A stretch of DNA of 64,000 nt, from contig CM022665.1 of assembly GCA_012295275.1 (NCBI GenBank), positions 25,486,446 to 25,550,445 of the forward strand, given 5' to 3'. Below the pieces are notes generated by a model that saw only the letters and a list, made by a program, of their open reading frames with translations, searched no databases and was not told the DNA's origin. The translations under genes and the position numbers were made by a program. Positions 28,001-37,021 of this stretch are shown in pieces; the stretch's first letter is position 1, and every line of letters starts with the position of its first letter. Source of the stretch: Chrysomallon squamiferum (Eukaryota; Mollusca; Gastropoda; Neomphalida; Peltospiridae).

Positions 28001-29535
28001 TTTCCCGTTTTGAGGCTTTTATTCTGTAAATAAAAGCACACTGCATATTTCTGTTTTCTTACACCGTATTTGATCTGTTAAGAAATGTAGATACTTAAAG
28101 CTTCAGAGATCCATAATTTCATTAATTTGCAAATTTTTATCATATTTTGGGGGGGATAAACATAATTTGTATGTTAGGAATAAATATACACACACATACA
28201 TATATTCATATAATTTGGTTGGGTTTTGGGGTTTTTTTTCTTGATGTGTTTTTTTTTTTTTTTTTGGACAAAATATTTAAGGACAAATGCATCAGTAAAT
28301 ATAAACTTCAACAAAATTTGGATGATATTTAAGCAAATTGTTAGGTGATTGTTTAAAGAAGAATTGTTATGATAGATATTTAAATATTAAAACCTTTACC
28401 ATGAGTTACTTTTCAGTACCAGTTTTAACTTTTATTTTGCAAACAAGATTTAATGGTTAATATGAAAGGAATAATAATAGCATTATTAATCCATTTTTTT
28501 TATCAATGTCAGTTTAACCAAATAGAGATACATTTAGGAAATCTTTTTCAGAAATCACTTCAATAGATCAAATACGGTATTCCAAAAAACAATAAAATTT
28601 AAATTAAAATTTAAAAATAAAAGAAAAAGAAAAATTAAAAAAAACTTGCTTGCTTTGAGTGTGCACAAAATTGTTTTGCTAAGCAACAGGTATGGGTATT
28701 TTTGTTAAAGTCATCTTTGGCTTGGAAGAGTCGTCAAATTTGATCTTTGTTTCTAGAGCCTGGTTTCCTAATATCAGCTGGTAATCCTGAGTGAGCTGAA
28801 ACTCGGGATTTCGGTTGATATTGGGCAAATGGGCGAGCAACACACAATGGGCAGTTTAGTCTCTCTTTATTTCATCTTTAAGTGTCTTCATTTTGTTTGG
28901 ATATATATCAACCGTCATACTCACAAACTCTCCATCCATCAATCATCATCACTATGGCTACACTTCTTTTTGTATTTATATATAAATAGTTCTGTTGTTG
29001 TTGTAGTTTTCTTTTTGTATCCTGGGATTGTTGTTTTTTCGGTATGTGTTTTTTATTTTTTATTTATTTATTTATTTTATTTTATTTTTTTTGGTGGGGA
29101 AGGGTCCATTTTATTTCATACATTGTTATTACTATTATTATTATAATGTGTATTTTCTTTTGTGGTGGATTTTGTAAATAAGATTTTTATTAATGGTATT
29201 TTATACAATGTACAAAAAACTATATATTTGTTGAAGCATCTGCACTGTTTTTGTCTGTTGTTGGTGACTTATTTTTACCACTCTAGATTCTGTTGTGGTC
29301 TGATATAACTAAATTCTAGACACACTGGCTTGCATGTGTTGACGTTTGTTTAATCTCAGCTGGTAATTCTGAGCCCGTGTCATACTTCCTCAAGTTACTA
29401 GCCGAGATTACATAAATATCTTACCAACCTGCAGCATGCACTAACACTAATTGGCCAGTCAGTTTTCAACTAGCATGTCCTTATGTCTGATGGTGAATGG
29501 ATTGTATAGTCTTCACTAGATTTTTAATTCAATTT

Positions 29536-29568
<33 letters not shown>

Positions 29569-30057
29569 TATTTTTTTATTTTTTTATTTTTTTTTGGTGG
29601 TTAATTTCTTTCTGCTGTTGTTATTATTAATATTACTATTAATATTATGATTATTATGATTATTATTATTATTATTATTATTATTATAATCATTAATATG
29701 ATTATGATTATTATTATTACTATTACTATTATTAATTATTATTGTTGTTGTTGGAATGGTTTATTTGGTCTTGGCTTTGTTTTATAGAATGGCAAATTTG
29801 TGAGCAGCATGTTTTTCTGGTTCATTTTGGGAATGGATAATCTATTTCTGGAATGGTTTTTAATTTCAATTTTTTTTTTTTTTTTTTTAACCACCAAAAA
29901 CAAAATTTAAAAAAAAATCATTCTGAAATACTATACAAGTAAAACAGACATGTTACATATGGTTTAATATATTGGTTTGTACTCATAATACTAAGGATCT
30001 ATATTAACATATGTTTTTTTATTTTGTATAGTTTTATTTATTATTCATTATTACTAG

Positions 30058-30091
<34 letters not shown>

Positions 30092-33000
30092 CAGGTTCTT
30101 TGAACTTGCTACACTACTGCAGTTTTTAACTGTAGTCTATCTGGCACGTACCAAAACATAATAAATTACCTGAATTTTAATGTAATAATAATAAAATGTC
30201 CTGAATAAACCATCTGACAGGAATAATAACAACAAAACAATATTTCCTCGGTTACTTTTATTTTAAGGTTTTAAGAGTATAGTAAATGCAAGCGAAGTGC
30301 AGTCTGGTTAGTTTGGTCCAGGCAGTTTTTGAATTCAGGACAGTTTTTATTACAGTTCAAGTGAGGTTATACACATTACAGCTGACAGCAGTAACCAATG
30401 GTTTAAGATTAAATGATGATGAACTCGATCGATTTTTAACTTGGGTTGAATAATTAAGTGAAGAAATTTTTTCTGATATAAGCAGTGTTGATTTGGAGTT
30501 GATCGGACTTTACTGGGTTTATGTGGCAAAGCTTTTCTGTTGGAATTCATCAGGATCTTATTGTCACAATGTATTTTTTTGGTTTGGAATCATGGACAAT
30601 TTATTGTTGTGGCTTGAAGCAGTTCATTGAAGTTTAACACATTTACTGTTGTTTGTTCAACAAATGAAGGCTGGTTTAGCTGTTTTAAATTTCATCAACA
30701 TTTGGTTGTTTGATGTGGAAAGGATGATGGCGTGTGTAAGTATTGTTTTGTGCTTGACAGCATGTTAATTAAAACTGCTATTGACTAAAATAACACAGCC
30801 GCTGTTTACTAACCATTATTTTTTGTTTATTTTTTATTATTAATTTTATTTATTTATTTTTTTTTTTTAAATTTTGTTGTTTTATTTTATTTTTTTTTTT
30901 GGCTTGTATTAACATAAACCTTAAAAAATATCCACTAATATTAAAAATCAAATACTATAAAAAATAATTTATTATAATCTAATAAACTATCAGGGTTTTT
31001 TTTTTCAAACATCATGTTGAAAATTATTATATTTCCTTTTATGCCAAAATATTAAATTCCTTTTTAGCAAATGATTAAAATTTGTTTTGTTTTTTTTGTT
31101 GTTGTTTGTTGTTTTTTTTCCTCAGAATATATGTTTAATTTGTCATCAACATCTGTTGAATATTTTAAGTCGGATATTTGGAACTTTTTAAGAGAATTAA
31201 ACTGTGAACATAATTATCGCAGTGAAATTTTCATGAATCAACTTTGGTTTAGAACTTTGCTACTGCAAATATTAAAATAGTGAAACTCTTTGTAATGTGC
31301 TAACAGAAAAAAGAATTACTATTACTGTTATTATTATTATTACTATTACTACTACTATTGTTATTATTGTATTCATTGTCTTGCTGTCAAGTTTACTAAT
31401 ACTGAAATACTTATTAAGTGTGCTAATGCATGATGTTTGTTGGCAATTTAATTTGAGCATGAAATGTTTTGAGACATGCAGATTGTGAGTATTACATCAG
31501 GTACTGACGGGAAAAACATCTCCGTACCTGTTGTAATATTTTTAGACTGCAAGTCGTCTACTGCACCTTGTTTAGATAGATTGATTGTTCTGTTTTTATA
31601 CATAACTGCATGAAGATGTTCTTGTATTATGTTGTGTCTAGATTACATTGAAATCTTGATGCATTGTGTAAGTATTAAATATTAAAATTAAAAATAAGTA
31701 TGCAGTTTTTATTTTATTACTGAAGATACTGATTAATAACCTATATTCATACAGCATGTCTACCAGAATCCTCTTTTTAATTCAGCAAGTTCATTAAATT
31801 ATTTTAATGTGTAGTTAAACTTGAATTAAGAGAATTTTTCTTTTTAATGTTTTCAGTTCAGCTAAGAGAAAAAGCTCTGAAAACTGCAGAAGAAGAATTA
31901 AGAAAACTTTCTTCAAGCACCGAAGCTAAAATCGATAAGTAAGTTACTTATGATAAATAAAAGTCCTAGTGCTTGAAAAACACATGTATCCTAAAATTTA
32001 TTAAAATGTGTAAAAGATTTATTTTTGAAAACATTGATGTGTCTGAAAATTCATCGGTATGTGGTTCTGAATAACAGTGCTCCCATTTCAAACATATTTT
32101 AAAGTTGGGGCCCCTGGGTTAATCTGTATTCTACAATAGAAGTATAATTTATTATACAAGGTAATTATAAGCATTTTGTATTGTTCCATACTTTTACTGT
32201 TGCCCCCTGTTACAGTGTTGCAGTGGGATGCTACAGCCCAGGTGAGAACCACTGGTTTAGAACATATATTTGAAAATATGTTTGTTTGAGTTAGGAGATC
32301 TAGAATAAAACTGTTTGAGAACTGTGCTTGGTTGATACAGCTCTTCTTCTTCTGATCTCTTTATTTGTATTTGTTAAGTTTGCTTTAAAAATCTATTTCT
32401 ACTGTACTACAAAGTTTTGATTTCTTTCTTTTATGTTTTTCAGGTTACTCATGAAGAACATGCTTCTTGGATATTTCACTACTCCACAGAACAAACGTAA
32501 AGAAGTCTTTCAGATGATCGGTGGAGTATTAAACTTCACACACGAAGACTTTGAAAAAGTAAAGTTTATTTTCATTTACCATAATAGACACATTATAATA
32601 TTAGTTTATGTCATTAAGTCCAGAGGCATTTTTTTATTATTAATTTTACCAATATCTTTTTATATACATTATGTATTGGTATCAGTTTTGGCTTCAGTAA
32701 AATAATAAAAACAAACAGTTACAGAATAAAGAGGACTTTGTTTTAACTTTTTTTCTACCTTTTTTCTAGAGGTTATTTACATAAAATATCAATTATTTAT
32801 AGTACAAGTTATGATAAAGGCCAGATGTAATTAAAGGTTTTTATGTGTTATATTTTTATTTATATATTTATTACTTGTTCTTTATTATTTTAATTATTGT
32901 TTTTTAAAGGTGGACAGTTCTGGTAAACAGGGTTGGGTTTCTGGGTGGCTACATTTAGGATCTGCCCATACCACACCACCAACCACACCAGTGAGACAAG

Positions 33001-33722
33001 TTCAAAGTCCAGGTTTAAATCAGGTAACAAGTGTTCACACTTACTCCATCTTTCTTATTTCTAGGTAAGAAAATATTACTGCCTTAATATTTAAATTTTG
33101 ACTATACTTGGTAAATATAAAATTAAAAAATATATGTATCAGTTGATAAATTATATATATATTACAATTTATATTGGATGTAGTTTTTTTCCGATACTTT
33201 CATTTGGAACAAAAACTAAAAAAAGTGTTAAAAAATATCGATAAATACAGTACTAGCTCTAACCTTATGATTTTCCAAAGATATTTAGATTACTCTTTAT
33301 TATATTTACTTTAGATATACCATTTTTCATGACAGTTTTGCTAACAACGAATCATTTCATTGCAGTCTTTCTCTCAGCTGTTTGTCAAGTTTTTAGAGAG
33401 AGAATCGTCGCCGCCACCACCACCCGTACGAATGCCTGCCGAGGACATGGCTCGAGAACTTCAGGAGAAGCACAAAGACAAGGAGACTCACAAGCCAGTG
33501 TTTAACCCTTTCACCGCTCCCAGACACGTCTCCATGCCAGTGCAGATAGGAGGAGCACAAATGTCTGCGTCAACGTCGCACATTCTGATGTCTTCCACCA
33601 CGCCGTCCTCACTCCCTCTGTTCCAGCCCATGTCAGAGGAGTCTATAACTCAGTCCAGTTCTGGTCGCTCCACACCTCAAAACTCCAGTGCAATCTTAAA
33701 AGATGTCCTAGGGTCAAGATGA
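6298..33722 (+). CDS. TRIP11: Golgin GMAP-210 (thyroid receptor-interacting protein 11), 21 exons, 5' end missing
   Basis: Orthologue of the cis-Golgi golgin GMAP-210, a very long coiled-coil tether. Known for the family: an N-terminal ALPS motif captures small curved vesicles, a C-terminal GRAB region binds ARF1-GTP on cis-Golgi membranes, and the vertebrate protein anchors IFT20. Seen here: coding exons 6298-6446, 9628-9702, 10314-10479, 11849-12006, 12667-12853, 13459-13562, 14897-15031, 17861-17978, 18675-18843, 19112-19172, 19782-19998, 20344-20431, 20724-24025, 24343-24536, 24847-25010, 25692-25795, 26480-26579, 31857-31938, 32444-32558, 32910-33023 and 33366-33722, about 6.16 kb or 2050 codons. 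Diagnostic matches to vertebrate GMAP-210 run in order: [18 protein letters not shown] at the start, [14 protein letters not shown], the GRAB region ([20 protein letters not shown]), [14 protein letters not shown], and the C-terminal ILKDVLGSR. Phases agree at all junctions except 18843/19112, where the frame slips by one. The N-terminal exons are outside the window. Confidence 0.93.
7897..8075. repeat. Local duplication in TRIP11 intron
   Basis: Two diverged copies of a ~60-base block: TATATTGAAAAATATATATA..GGCTAAAGATATATTAACTG from about 7897 and TATATTGAAAAATACAGAGG..TTAAAGATACATTAACTGGA from about 8018, both followed by AATATTTA. Spacing is about 120 bases. Confidence 0.7.
9628..9702 (+). 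CDS. TRIP11: TRIP11 exon e2
   Basis: 25 codons, phase 0 at both ends; acceptor TTTTACAG, donor CAA/GTAATA. Encodes [20 protein letters not shown].., equivalent to the human segment before [10 protein letters not shown]. It is coiled-coil in character. The preceding intron is 3.2 kb. Confidence 0.9.
10314..10479 (+). CDS. TRIP11: TRIP11 exon e3
   Basis: Starts in phase 0 after TTTTGTAAG, a weak polypyrimidine context, and ends in phase 1 at GAGG/GTTTGT. Encodes [20 protein letters not shown] and a following [14 protein letters not shown] segment, matching human [20 protein letters not shown] closely. An alternative acceptor three bases downstream would also keep the frame. Confidence 0.9.
11849..12006 (+). 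CDS. TRIP11: TRIP11 exon e4
   Basis: Acceptor TTTCATTTAG, donor CAGGAG/GTAATG. Completes a split Gly codon and ends in phase 0. Begins with a Ser/Asn-rich hinge ([12 protein letters not shown]) and then resumes coiled coil ([19 protein letters not shown]). Confidence 0.88.
12667..12853 (+). CDS. TRIP11: TRIP11 exon e5
   Basis: Follows ACTTAAAG and ends GAAA/GTGTGT in phase 1. Codes for highly charged coiled coil ([20 protein letters not shown] and on). The next exon completes an Arg codon, giving [16 protein letters not shown] across the junction, a smooth heptad continuation that supports this donor over the overlapping alternative two bases downstream. Confidence 0.87.
13459..13562 (+). 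CDS. TRIP11: TRIP11 exon e6
   Basis: Acceptor TTTTTCAG, donor CAT/GTACAG, ends in phase 0. Encodes [20 protein letters not shown] and following residues, coiled coil. Just downstream, the intron holds a long run of TTTTA units and a T tract (about 13593-13690). Confidence 0.87.
14229..14321. repeat. Poly-A run and CA microsatellite
   Basis: A ~22-base A run (14230-14251) and (CA)n from about 14290 to 14321, within the TRIP11 intron between e6 and e7. Confidence 0.9.
14897..15031 (+). CDS. TRIP11: TRIP11 exon e7
   Basis: 45 codons, phase 0 at both ends. Acceptor AATTCCAG, donor CAGAAG/GTTAGC. Encodes [20 protein letters not shown] and further coiled coil. Too short and without its own start codon, it is recognised from the open frame, splice sites and heptad pattern rather than a strong family match. 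Confidence 0.8.
16986..17018. repeat. TG microsatellite
   Basis: About 16 uninterrupted TG units in the intron between e7 and e8. A second, longer (GT)n tract lies at about 17535-17586 in the same intron. Confidence 0.95.
17861..17978 (+). CDS. TRIP11: TRIP11 exon e8
   Basis: Acceptor TTTGTTGTAG, donor GCAG/GTAATA, ends in phase 1. Encodes [20 protein letters not shown] and a Gly/Ser-rich break in the coiled coil. Immediately followed, 20 bases into the intron, by the GATGAATACATA minisatellite. Confidence 0.8.
17998..18476. repeat. Minisatellite, units of about 25-30 bp
   Basis: About 480 bases made of variant copies of GTGCAAATGATGAATACATA followed by short AGCATAATA or ACAATA linkers, arranged tandemly in the intron after exon e8. 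Because stops are rare on the minus strand in all three frames, it creates long spurious open frames rich in His, Ile, Tyr and Cys; these are not genes. Confidence 0.9.
18675..18843 (+). CDS. TRIP11: TRIP11 exon e9 (frame slip at its 3' end)
   Basis: Acceptor GAATGTTGCAG; completes a Glu codon and reads [20 protein letters not shown] and on, clear coiled coil. The only good donor (AATG/GTATGA) leaves phase 2, but the next exon's only sensible frame needs phase 1. Joined as given, TG plus A makes an immediate stop. A single surplus A in the run at 18832-18836 (or another small indel), an unseen microexon, or a non-canonical site would explain it. Confidence 0.78.
19112..19172 (+). CDS. TRIP11: TRIP11 exon e10
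   Basis: Acceptor TTTTTCTTTAG, donor GAATC/GTAAGC. In the frame fixed by the following exon it reads [20 protein letters not shown], an acidic Ser/Thr-rich hinge. It continues correctly into e11 through a split Ser codon. Its upstream junction is the one with the phase conflict. Confidence 0.78.
19782..19998 (+). CDS. TRIP11: TRIP11 exon e11
   Basis: Acceptor TTCTTTTCAG, donor CAGAAA/GTAGGC, ends in phase 0. Encodes [20 protein letters not shown] and on, coiled coil ([20 protein letters not shown]). Confidence 0.88.
20344..20431 (+). CDS. TRIP11: TRIP11 exon e12
   Basis: Acceptor TTTTTTGTAG, donor TCAG/GTAAAA, phase 0 to phase 1. Encodes [20 protein letters not shown] and on. The intron after it carries a 20-base T run. 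Confidence 0.88.
20724..24025 (+). CDS. TRIP11: TRIP11 exon e13, giant coiled-coil exon
   Basis: A 3302-base exon encoding about 1100 residues of almost uninterrupted heptad coiled coil, rich in Glu, Lys, Gln and Leu. Acceptor TTCATTTTCAG, donor CAGGAG/GTATAT. Family matches in order include [16 protein letters not shown] (human EIEELDRQNQEATKHM), [22 protein letters not shown], a [10 protein letters not shown].. block, [17 protein letters not shown] (human LNEKTRENSHLKTEYHK), [15 protein letters not shown], and [20 protein letters not shown] (human [20 protein letters not shown]). It is the cytosolic rod of the tether; in vertebrates this part also carries the IFT20-binding region. No stop or frame break inside. 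Confidence 0.96.
24343..24536 (+). CDS. TRIP11: TRIP11 exon e14
   Basis: Acceptor TTACATGACAG, donor GCTAG/GTAACA, phase 0 to phase 2. Encodes [20 protein letters not shown], near-identical in spacing to human [20 protein letters not shown], then [13 protein letters not shown]. Confidence 0.94.
24847..25010 (+). CDS. TRIP11: TRIP11 exon e15
   Basis: Acceptor TTTTATCAG, donor AAAG/GTATTG. Encodes [20 protein letters not shown] and [17 protein letters not shown], one of the best matches to human GMAP-210 ([16 protein letters not shown]). The last ~25 bases plus the start of the intron are duplicated in degenerate form at 25090-25195. Confidence 0.95.
24983..25195 (+). repeat. Tandem duplication of the e15 donor region
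   Basis: Copy 1 (about 24983-25080) holds the last exon codons, the GTATTG donor and about 70 intron bases. Copy 2 (about 25090-25195) repeats GATGTTGCTGGGAACAGTTC, ACC.CATCAGTGAATTATAAT and TATAATATTTTTAT in the same order. In copy 2 the donor GT is lost and the exon part is no longer in frame, so it is a decayed duplicate of an exon edge. Confidence 0.75.
25692..25795 (+). CDS. TRIP11: TRIP11 exon e16
   Basis: Acceptor TTACTTTTCAG, donor CTCAG/GTATTT. Completes Glu, ends in phase 0. Encodes [20 protein letters not shown] and following coiled coil, aligning with human EKAMYSAELEKQKQLI. Confidence 0.9.
26480..26579 (+). CDS. TRIP11: TRIP11 exon e17
   Basis: Acceptor CATATTAATAG, donor GAAG/GTATGT, phase 0 to phase 1. 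Encodes [20 protein letters not shown], matching human [20 protein letters not shown]. The next intron (26580-31856, about 5.3 kb) is the largest of the gene inside the window. Confidence 0.94.
27653..28030 (-). mobile_element. Possible retroinsertion with poly-A tail on the minus strand
   Basis: A T-rich block (27653-27708) is followed by about 310 bases of higher complexity and higher GC than the surrounding intron, without microsatellites. On the minus strand this reads as unique sequence ending in poly-A, the form of a SINE or processed insert. I see no A/B boxes or coding homology and could not define target duplications, so this is only a composition-based call. Confidence 0.3.
28770..28822. 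mobile_element. Short foldback element, family B copy 1
   Basis: Inverted repeat: AATATCAGCTGGTAATCCTG on the left, with the right arm reverse-complementing to AATATCAACCGAAATCCCGA. The left arm is nearly identical to that of the foldback at 29352-29409. Located in the large TRIP11 intron. Boundaries and transposon class are uncertain. Confidence 0.5.
29352..29409. mobile_element. Short foldback element, family B copy 2
   Basis: AATCTCAGCTGGTAATTCTG on the left; right arm reverse-complements to AATCTCGGCTAGTAACTTGA. Shares the AAT.TCAGCTGGTAAT.CTGAG arm with the copy 580 bases upstream. Confidence 0.5.
29520..30090. repeat. Low-complexity stretch: T tracts and TTA microsatellite
   Basis: Contains TTTTTTATTT-type runs (29530-29596), an imperfect TTA/TTG microsatellite (about 29622-29752), and T runs near 29872-29889 and 30059-30088. 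It lies within the 5.3-kb intron between exons e17 and e18; the rest of that intron shows no exon-like sequence. Confidence 0.85.
31857..31938 (+). CDS. TRIP11: TRIP11 exon e18 (end of coiled coil)
   Basis: Acceptor ATGTTTTCAG, donor GATAA/GTAAGT. Encodes [20 protein letters not shown] then TEAKIDK, corresponding to human [20 protein letters not shown] and EGKVDK, immediately before the GRAB region. Confidence 0.92.
32444..32558 (+). CDS. TRIP11: TRIP11 exon e19 (GRAB Arf-binding region)
   Basis: Acceptor TATGTTTTTCAG, donor GAAAAA/GTAAAG. Encodes [20 protein letters not shown] and [18 protein letters not shown]. This is the GRIP-related Arf-binding (GRAB) region; human counterpart [20 protein letters not shown]. 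In the family it binds ARF1-GTP and directs the protein to cis-Golgi membranes. Confidence 0.95.
32910..33023 (+). CDS. TRIP11: TRIP11 exon e20
   Basis: Acceptor TTTTTTAAAG, donor AATCAG/GTAACA, phase 0 at both ends. Encodes [20 protein letters not shown], matching human RWMTGWLGGGSK..PNTPLRP. A Trp/Gly segment followed by a Thr-Pro-rich stretch. Confidence 0.93.
33366..33722 (+). CDS. TRIP11: TRIP11 exon e21 (terminal)
   Basis: Acceptor CATTTCATTGCAG, stop TGA at 33720-33722. Encodes [27 protein letters not shown] and a Ser/Thr-rich tail ending ILKDVLGSR. Human equivalents are SFSELFVKFLETES, NPFLAPR and VLKDLLKQ-end. Markedly more GC-rich than the surrounding introns. Confidence 0.95.
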   Translation, partial: SFSQLFVKFLERESSPPPPPVRMPAEDMARELQEKHKDKETHKPVFNPFTAPRHVSMPVQIGGAQMSASTSHILMSSTTPSSLPLFQPMSEESITQSSSGRSTPQNSSAILKDVLGSR

Positions 33723-33748
33723 TGATCTCCGAACAGCTCATATATACA

Positions 33749-33754
33749 AATAAA
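33749..33754 (+). promoter_or_regulatory. Candidate TRIP11 polyadenylation signal
   Basis: AATAAA 27 bases after the TGA stop. Further AATAAA hexamers (for example 34652-34657) could serve a longer 3' UTR. With no transcript data the used site cannot be chosen. Confidence 0.4.
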
Positions 33755-35142
33755 AATATTAAATTTAAATATTTAATACCAATGTCCAAGGGGATTTGTA
33801 TATGCATTCACTTGATACCACATAAAAGGTTGTATGATCAGTGATCACTAAAGATGGTTTCAGTTTGAAATGGCCAATTTAGGTAATCAGTTCATATATG
33901 TATGTTTTATGTATGTATGTGTTTATGTATATGTATATGTACGTATGTATGTGTGTGTGTGTGTGTGTGTGTGTACATGTATACATATTTATGTGTATAT
34001 ATACATACGTATAGAAACGTGCATGTAACTATTTTTGGGGTGTTTTTGCAGACAGTATTTAAAAATGCAAAGTATAAAAATTTTAATCTGTGATTTAAAA
34101 AAAAATTAAATTGTAATTCACAACCTAAATCCAGTAAAGTGATTTTGTAAGATGAATAAATATTGATGTACGTAAATCTGAATGGCAGTTTAAATTGTTG
34201 AACTGGCTGAAACTTTAGTCTGATACACTTAACATCTTACCACAAAATATGCTCATGAAGAATGCCTCATGTAAAAACAGACAGAAAAACTGAGCTTGCT
34301 ACTAACATGAAAGAACCTTTTTCTTTCTTTCTTTCCTTTTTTTTTTTCTTTTTTTTTTCTTTTTGTATTTTTTGTATTTTTTTTTTTTTTCATTTCTTTT
34401 ATTTTTAATTGTATAAAACAAAATTTGAAATAAAAAAATAACATTTCTGATTCAGTGTCAGTTCAAACTAATGGCAGCAGATTCTGAATTTTCTGGACTG
34501 TTTGTTGTCAGACTAAAGAATTTCAGCCTGCATCATGATAACTTTGGATAAAGATTTCTCTTCAGGGATTAATTAAATATGTTTCATTCACCATGTTGTT
34601 CCAGTGTCTTTCTGTTTACAATTTGATTCAACAAATGTACATTTAATGCAGAATAAATTTTATATTTGTTGTATAATTTTGGATAAGCTGATTATTTATA
34701 GTTACAACAAGCATGTGGAGGTGCAATTATAATTTTAATTATATTTTGTGAATTGTTGCTTCATAGATTTTGTGGAAAATGTAGTTTTAAAAACAATGGA
34801 TTCAGTTGCATTTTATGAGCCCATAATGTTTCATGATTAGTTTTTTTTTAGAAAATAATAGCAAAATCCTGTATTTGTTTTCGTATAGGCTTCCTTGTGT
34901 ATTGTGGATGTAATGTAAATGTATAAACATTGTAATGTTAAAATAGTGGCGATGGGTGCTTCATTATTATATTTTATTCCCTTTAAACAATTAAAAAATA
35001 AAAAAAATTATTAGTCTGGGATTTTGAAATTTCTGTTGTAAACTTATAAATGACAGGCCAATCCATTAAAAAATATTTGTTACATGTTACATTATGTCAT
35101 AGTTTTGTTTAATTTTTAATTTTTTAGTTCTTTTTTTTTTTT

Positions 35143-35325
35143 TGTACAAGTGAATATGAAGAAAAAAATTGCAGTATAAAAAAGGTGGGGTGGGGAAGTT
35201 GGGTTAAAAACTTAAGTTTTATTAAGTTTTTATTTTTGTACAAGTGAATAGGGATGAAAAATTGAAATATAAAAAGGGTGGGGGAGGGTGGATTAAAAAC
35301 TTAAGTTTTATTAAGTTTTATTTTT
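35143..35325. repeat. Tandem duplication, unit about 92 bp
   Basis: Two adjacent copies: each begins TTTGTACAAGTGAATA, contains AAATTG..GTATAAAAA-type sequence, a G-rich GGTGGGG block and ATTAAAAACTTAAGTTTTAT, and ends TTAAGTTTTTATTTTTG. Copy 1 is about 35143-35233 and copy 2 about 35234-35325. The G-rich blocks stand out in an AT-rich area. Confidence 0.85.
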
Positions 35326-36492
35326 GTTTTCTGCAATTTTTACTATTTGGTGCCACTTTACAAAATAAAATAATTGTTGTTGTTATTGTTGTGACCAAAC
35401 AAATTACATCTTTTTATATTATTTCCCAAAAAAACATTATCATAGATGGTCATAATTATTCATATTGCTTAGACCAGTCCATTATCACTGTAACATATCT
35501 ACTATTATTGGGTGAATTCTGGGAATTTGTAAATAAAAATATTTTCAGACAATTAACTTCTGTTTTTTTTTTTTTTTTTAAGAATACTGACCAATCCTTT
35601 TGATGATTATGTAAGAGCAGATACATTCTGTGGGAATCAAAAAGACCAAACGTTTCATGGTGTATATGGGTATTTTACAAATAGACATATTGTGTTTGGA
35701 CTAAGTTGTCACTTCTCTGAATAGCTGTTCTGATCAAATTTTGTTCAGACTGTTTTCTATTCAGATGTTTCAAAAAGAAGAGCATCGAGTTAGAAATAGT
35801 GGGTATTGTCTGCTAGTTGTAAAAAGTTAAAAGCATTTTTAAAATCAGTTGTGAAGTATTACCTGGGATATGAAATAAATGACTGAATTGTTTTGGTTTT
35901 CAAGATATGTCAGTATTATAACAGACCATTATCATGTGTCCTGCACGAGAACCCCAGTTGTGTGCATGCTTCAGGACCTTGAATCAATTGTTTTGTGATG
36001 GGGAAATTGCAATATATGCTCAGGTGGAAAAGAAGGACAAATTATCTGTCCAACTGTTATTAATTAACAAAGAAAGAAACACCTCACATTTTAAAATGAA
36101 ATTCATATAATTAACCTATTAACCAAATAATACCATTATCATAGATATTTGTTTTAGTTTACTGATCAGTTGCTCATTATTTAATGTTAACTTTGTGTAG
36201 TTATGTTAATCACCATACAGATATTTCTTATTGCGCTATCTGCATCTGATATAAATGATTATTCTCTAAGAGATTCAATATTCAAAATTCAATTCCATTT
36301 GAATATGTTTGAAAATTTGATTTGGTCAGAAAATTGAGATGTGCAGGGCTCTAATATACACGTGTATAAAACACAGATCAAGCTTGTTTAGTGGTGTGGA
36401 AATGTACCCATACTGTTCAAACATCCTTTAAGTTCAAGTAAAAACAGTAATTTTAAATAATAAAGACAAGTAAAAGCTTCAGTTAATCCACT

Positions 36493-36498
36493 TTTATT
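36493..36498 (-). promoter_or_regulatory. Possible polyadenylation signal for the LRR gene
   Basis: AATAAA on the minus strand (TTTATT on plus), in GCAATAAAAGTGG context. If used, the LRR 3' UTR would be about 3.4 kb. Closer minus-strand hexamers exist (for example near 38337), so the real end is undetermined. Confidence 0.25.
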
Positions 36499-36981
36499 GC
36501 AAAACAGCCCCATGCTAACATAGAAATTTAACCTGAATGCTTGAACAATGATGAATTTAACAGCACAGATAAACCATGCTGTCATTACACTTCCCACTAG
36601 CCTTGTTAAATTTCAAAAAAATAATTTGTGCACACTTGAATTAAAAATGTCATTAAATCATTTATGAAATAATTTGCATTTGAAATAATACAACATAACT
36701 TTTCATTCCAAAATCATTAGAAACAAATTTATAATTTACGAAACTAAGTTATTTAAAAAGAACAAAAATTAAAACTGTGGTACTACTGGCATCTTACTAC
36801 AGCAAATAAAGCTTGTGCAAACATTAAAATAATTTATTTAATTATTTATTTTTGAATTTAACAATGCTGTGTCTGAAATTATTATTTTTGTTGTATAGAA
36901 AATAAAATGTATTATGTGGTATTTATCTGCACTGTTACGATCATTATAAATCAAAACTGACACAAGAAGCATTTAGAAAAT

Positions 36982-36983
<2 letters not shown>

Positions 36984-37017
<34 letters not shown>
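36984..37017. repeat. 34-base poly-A run
   Basis: The A run follows GGGTAAAA and is followed by CCTTCAAATAATAC. It is long enough to be a retroelement tail, but the 5' sequence shows no SINE head, so I list it as a homopolymer. Confidence 0.85.

Positions 37018-37021
<4 letters not shown>

Larger units (their letters stand above)
33723..36490. other. TRIP11 3' UTR and downstream flank
   Basis: No coding sequence seen. Contains a GTAT/TG microsatellite (33900-33980), T-rich tracts (34320-34400) and the tandem duplication at 35143-35325. Some of it is probably TRIP11 3' UTR; an AT-rich spacer between convergent genes follows. Confidence 0.5.
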
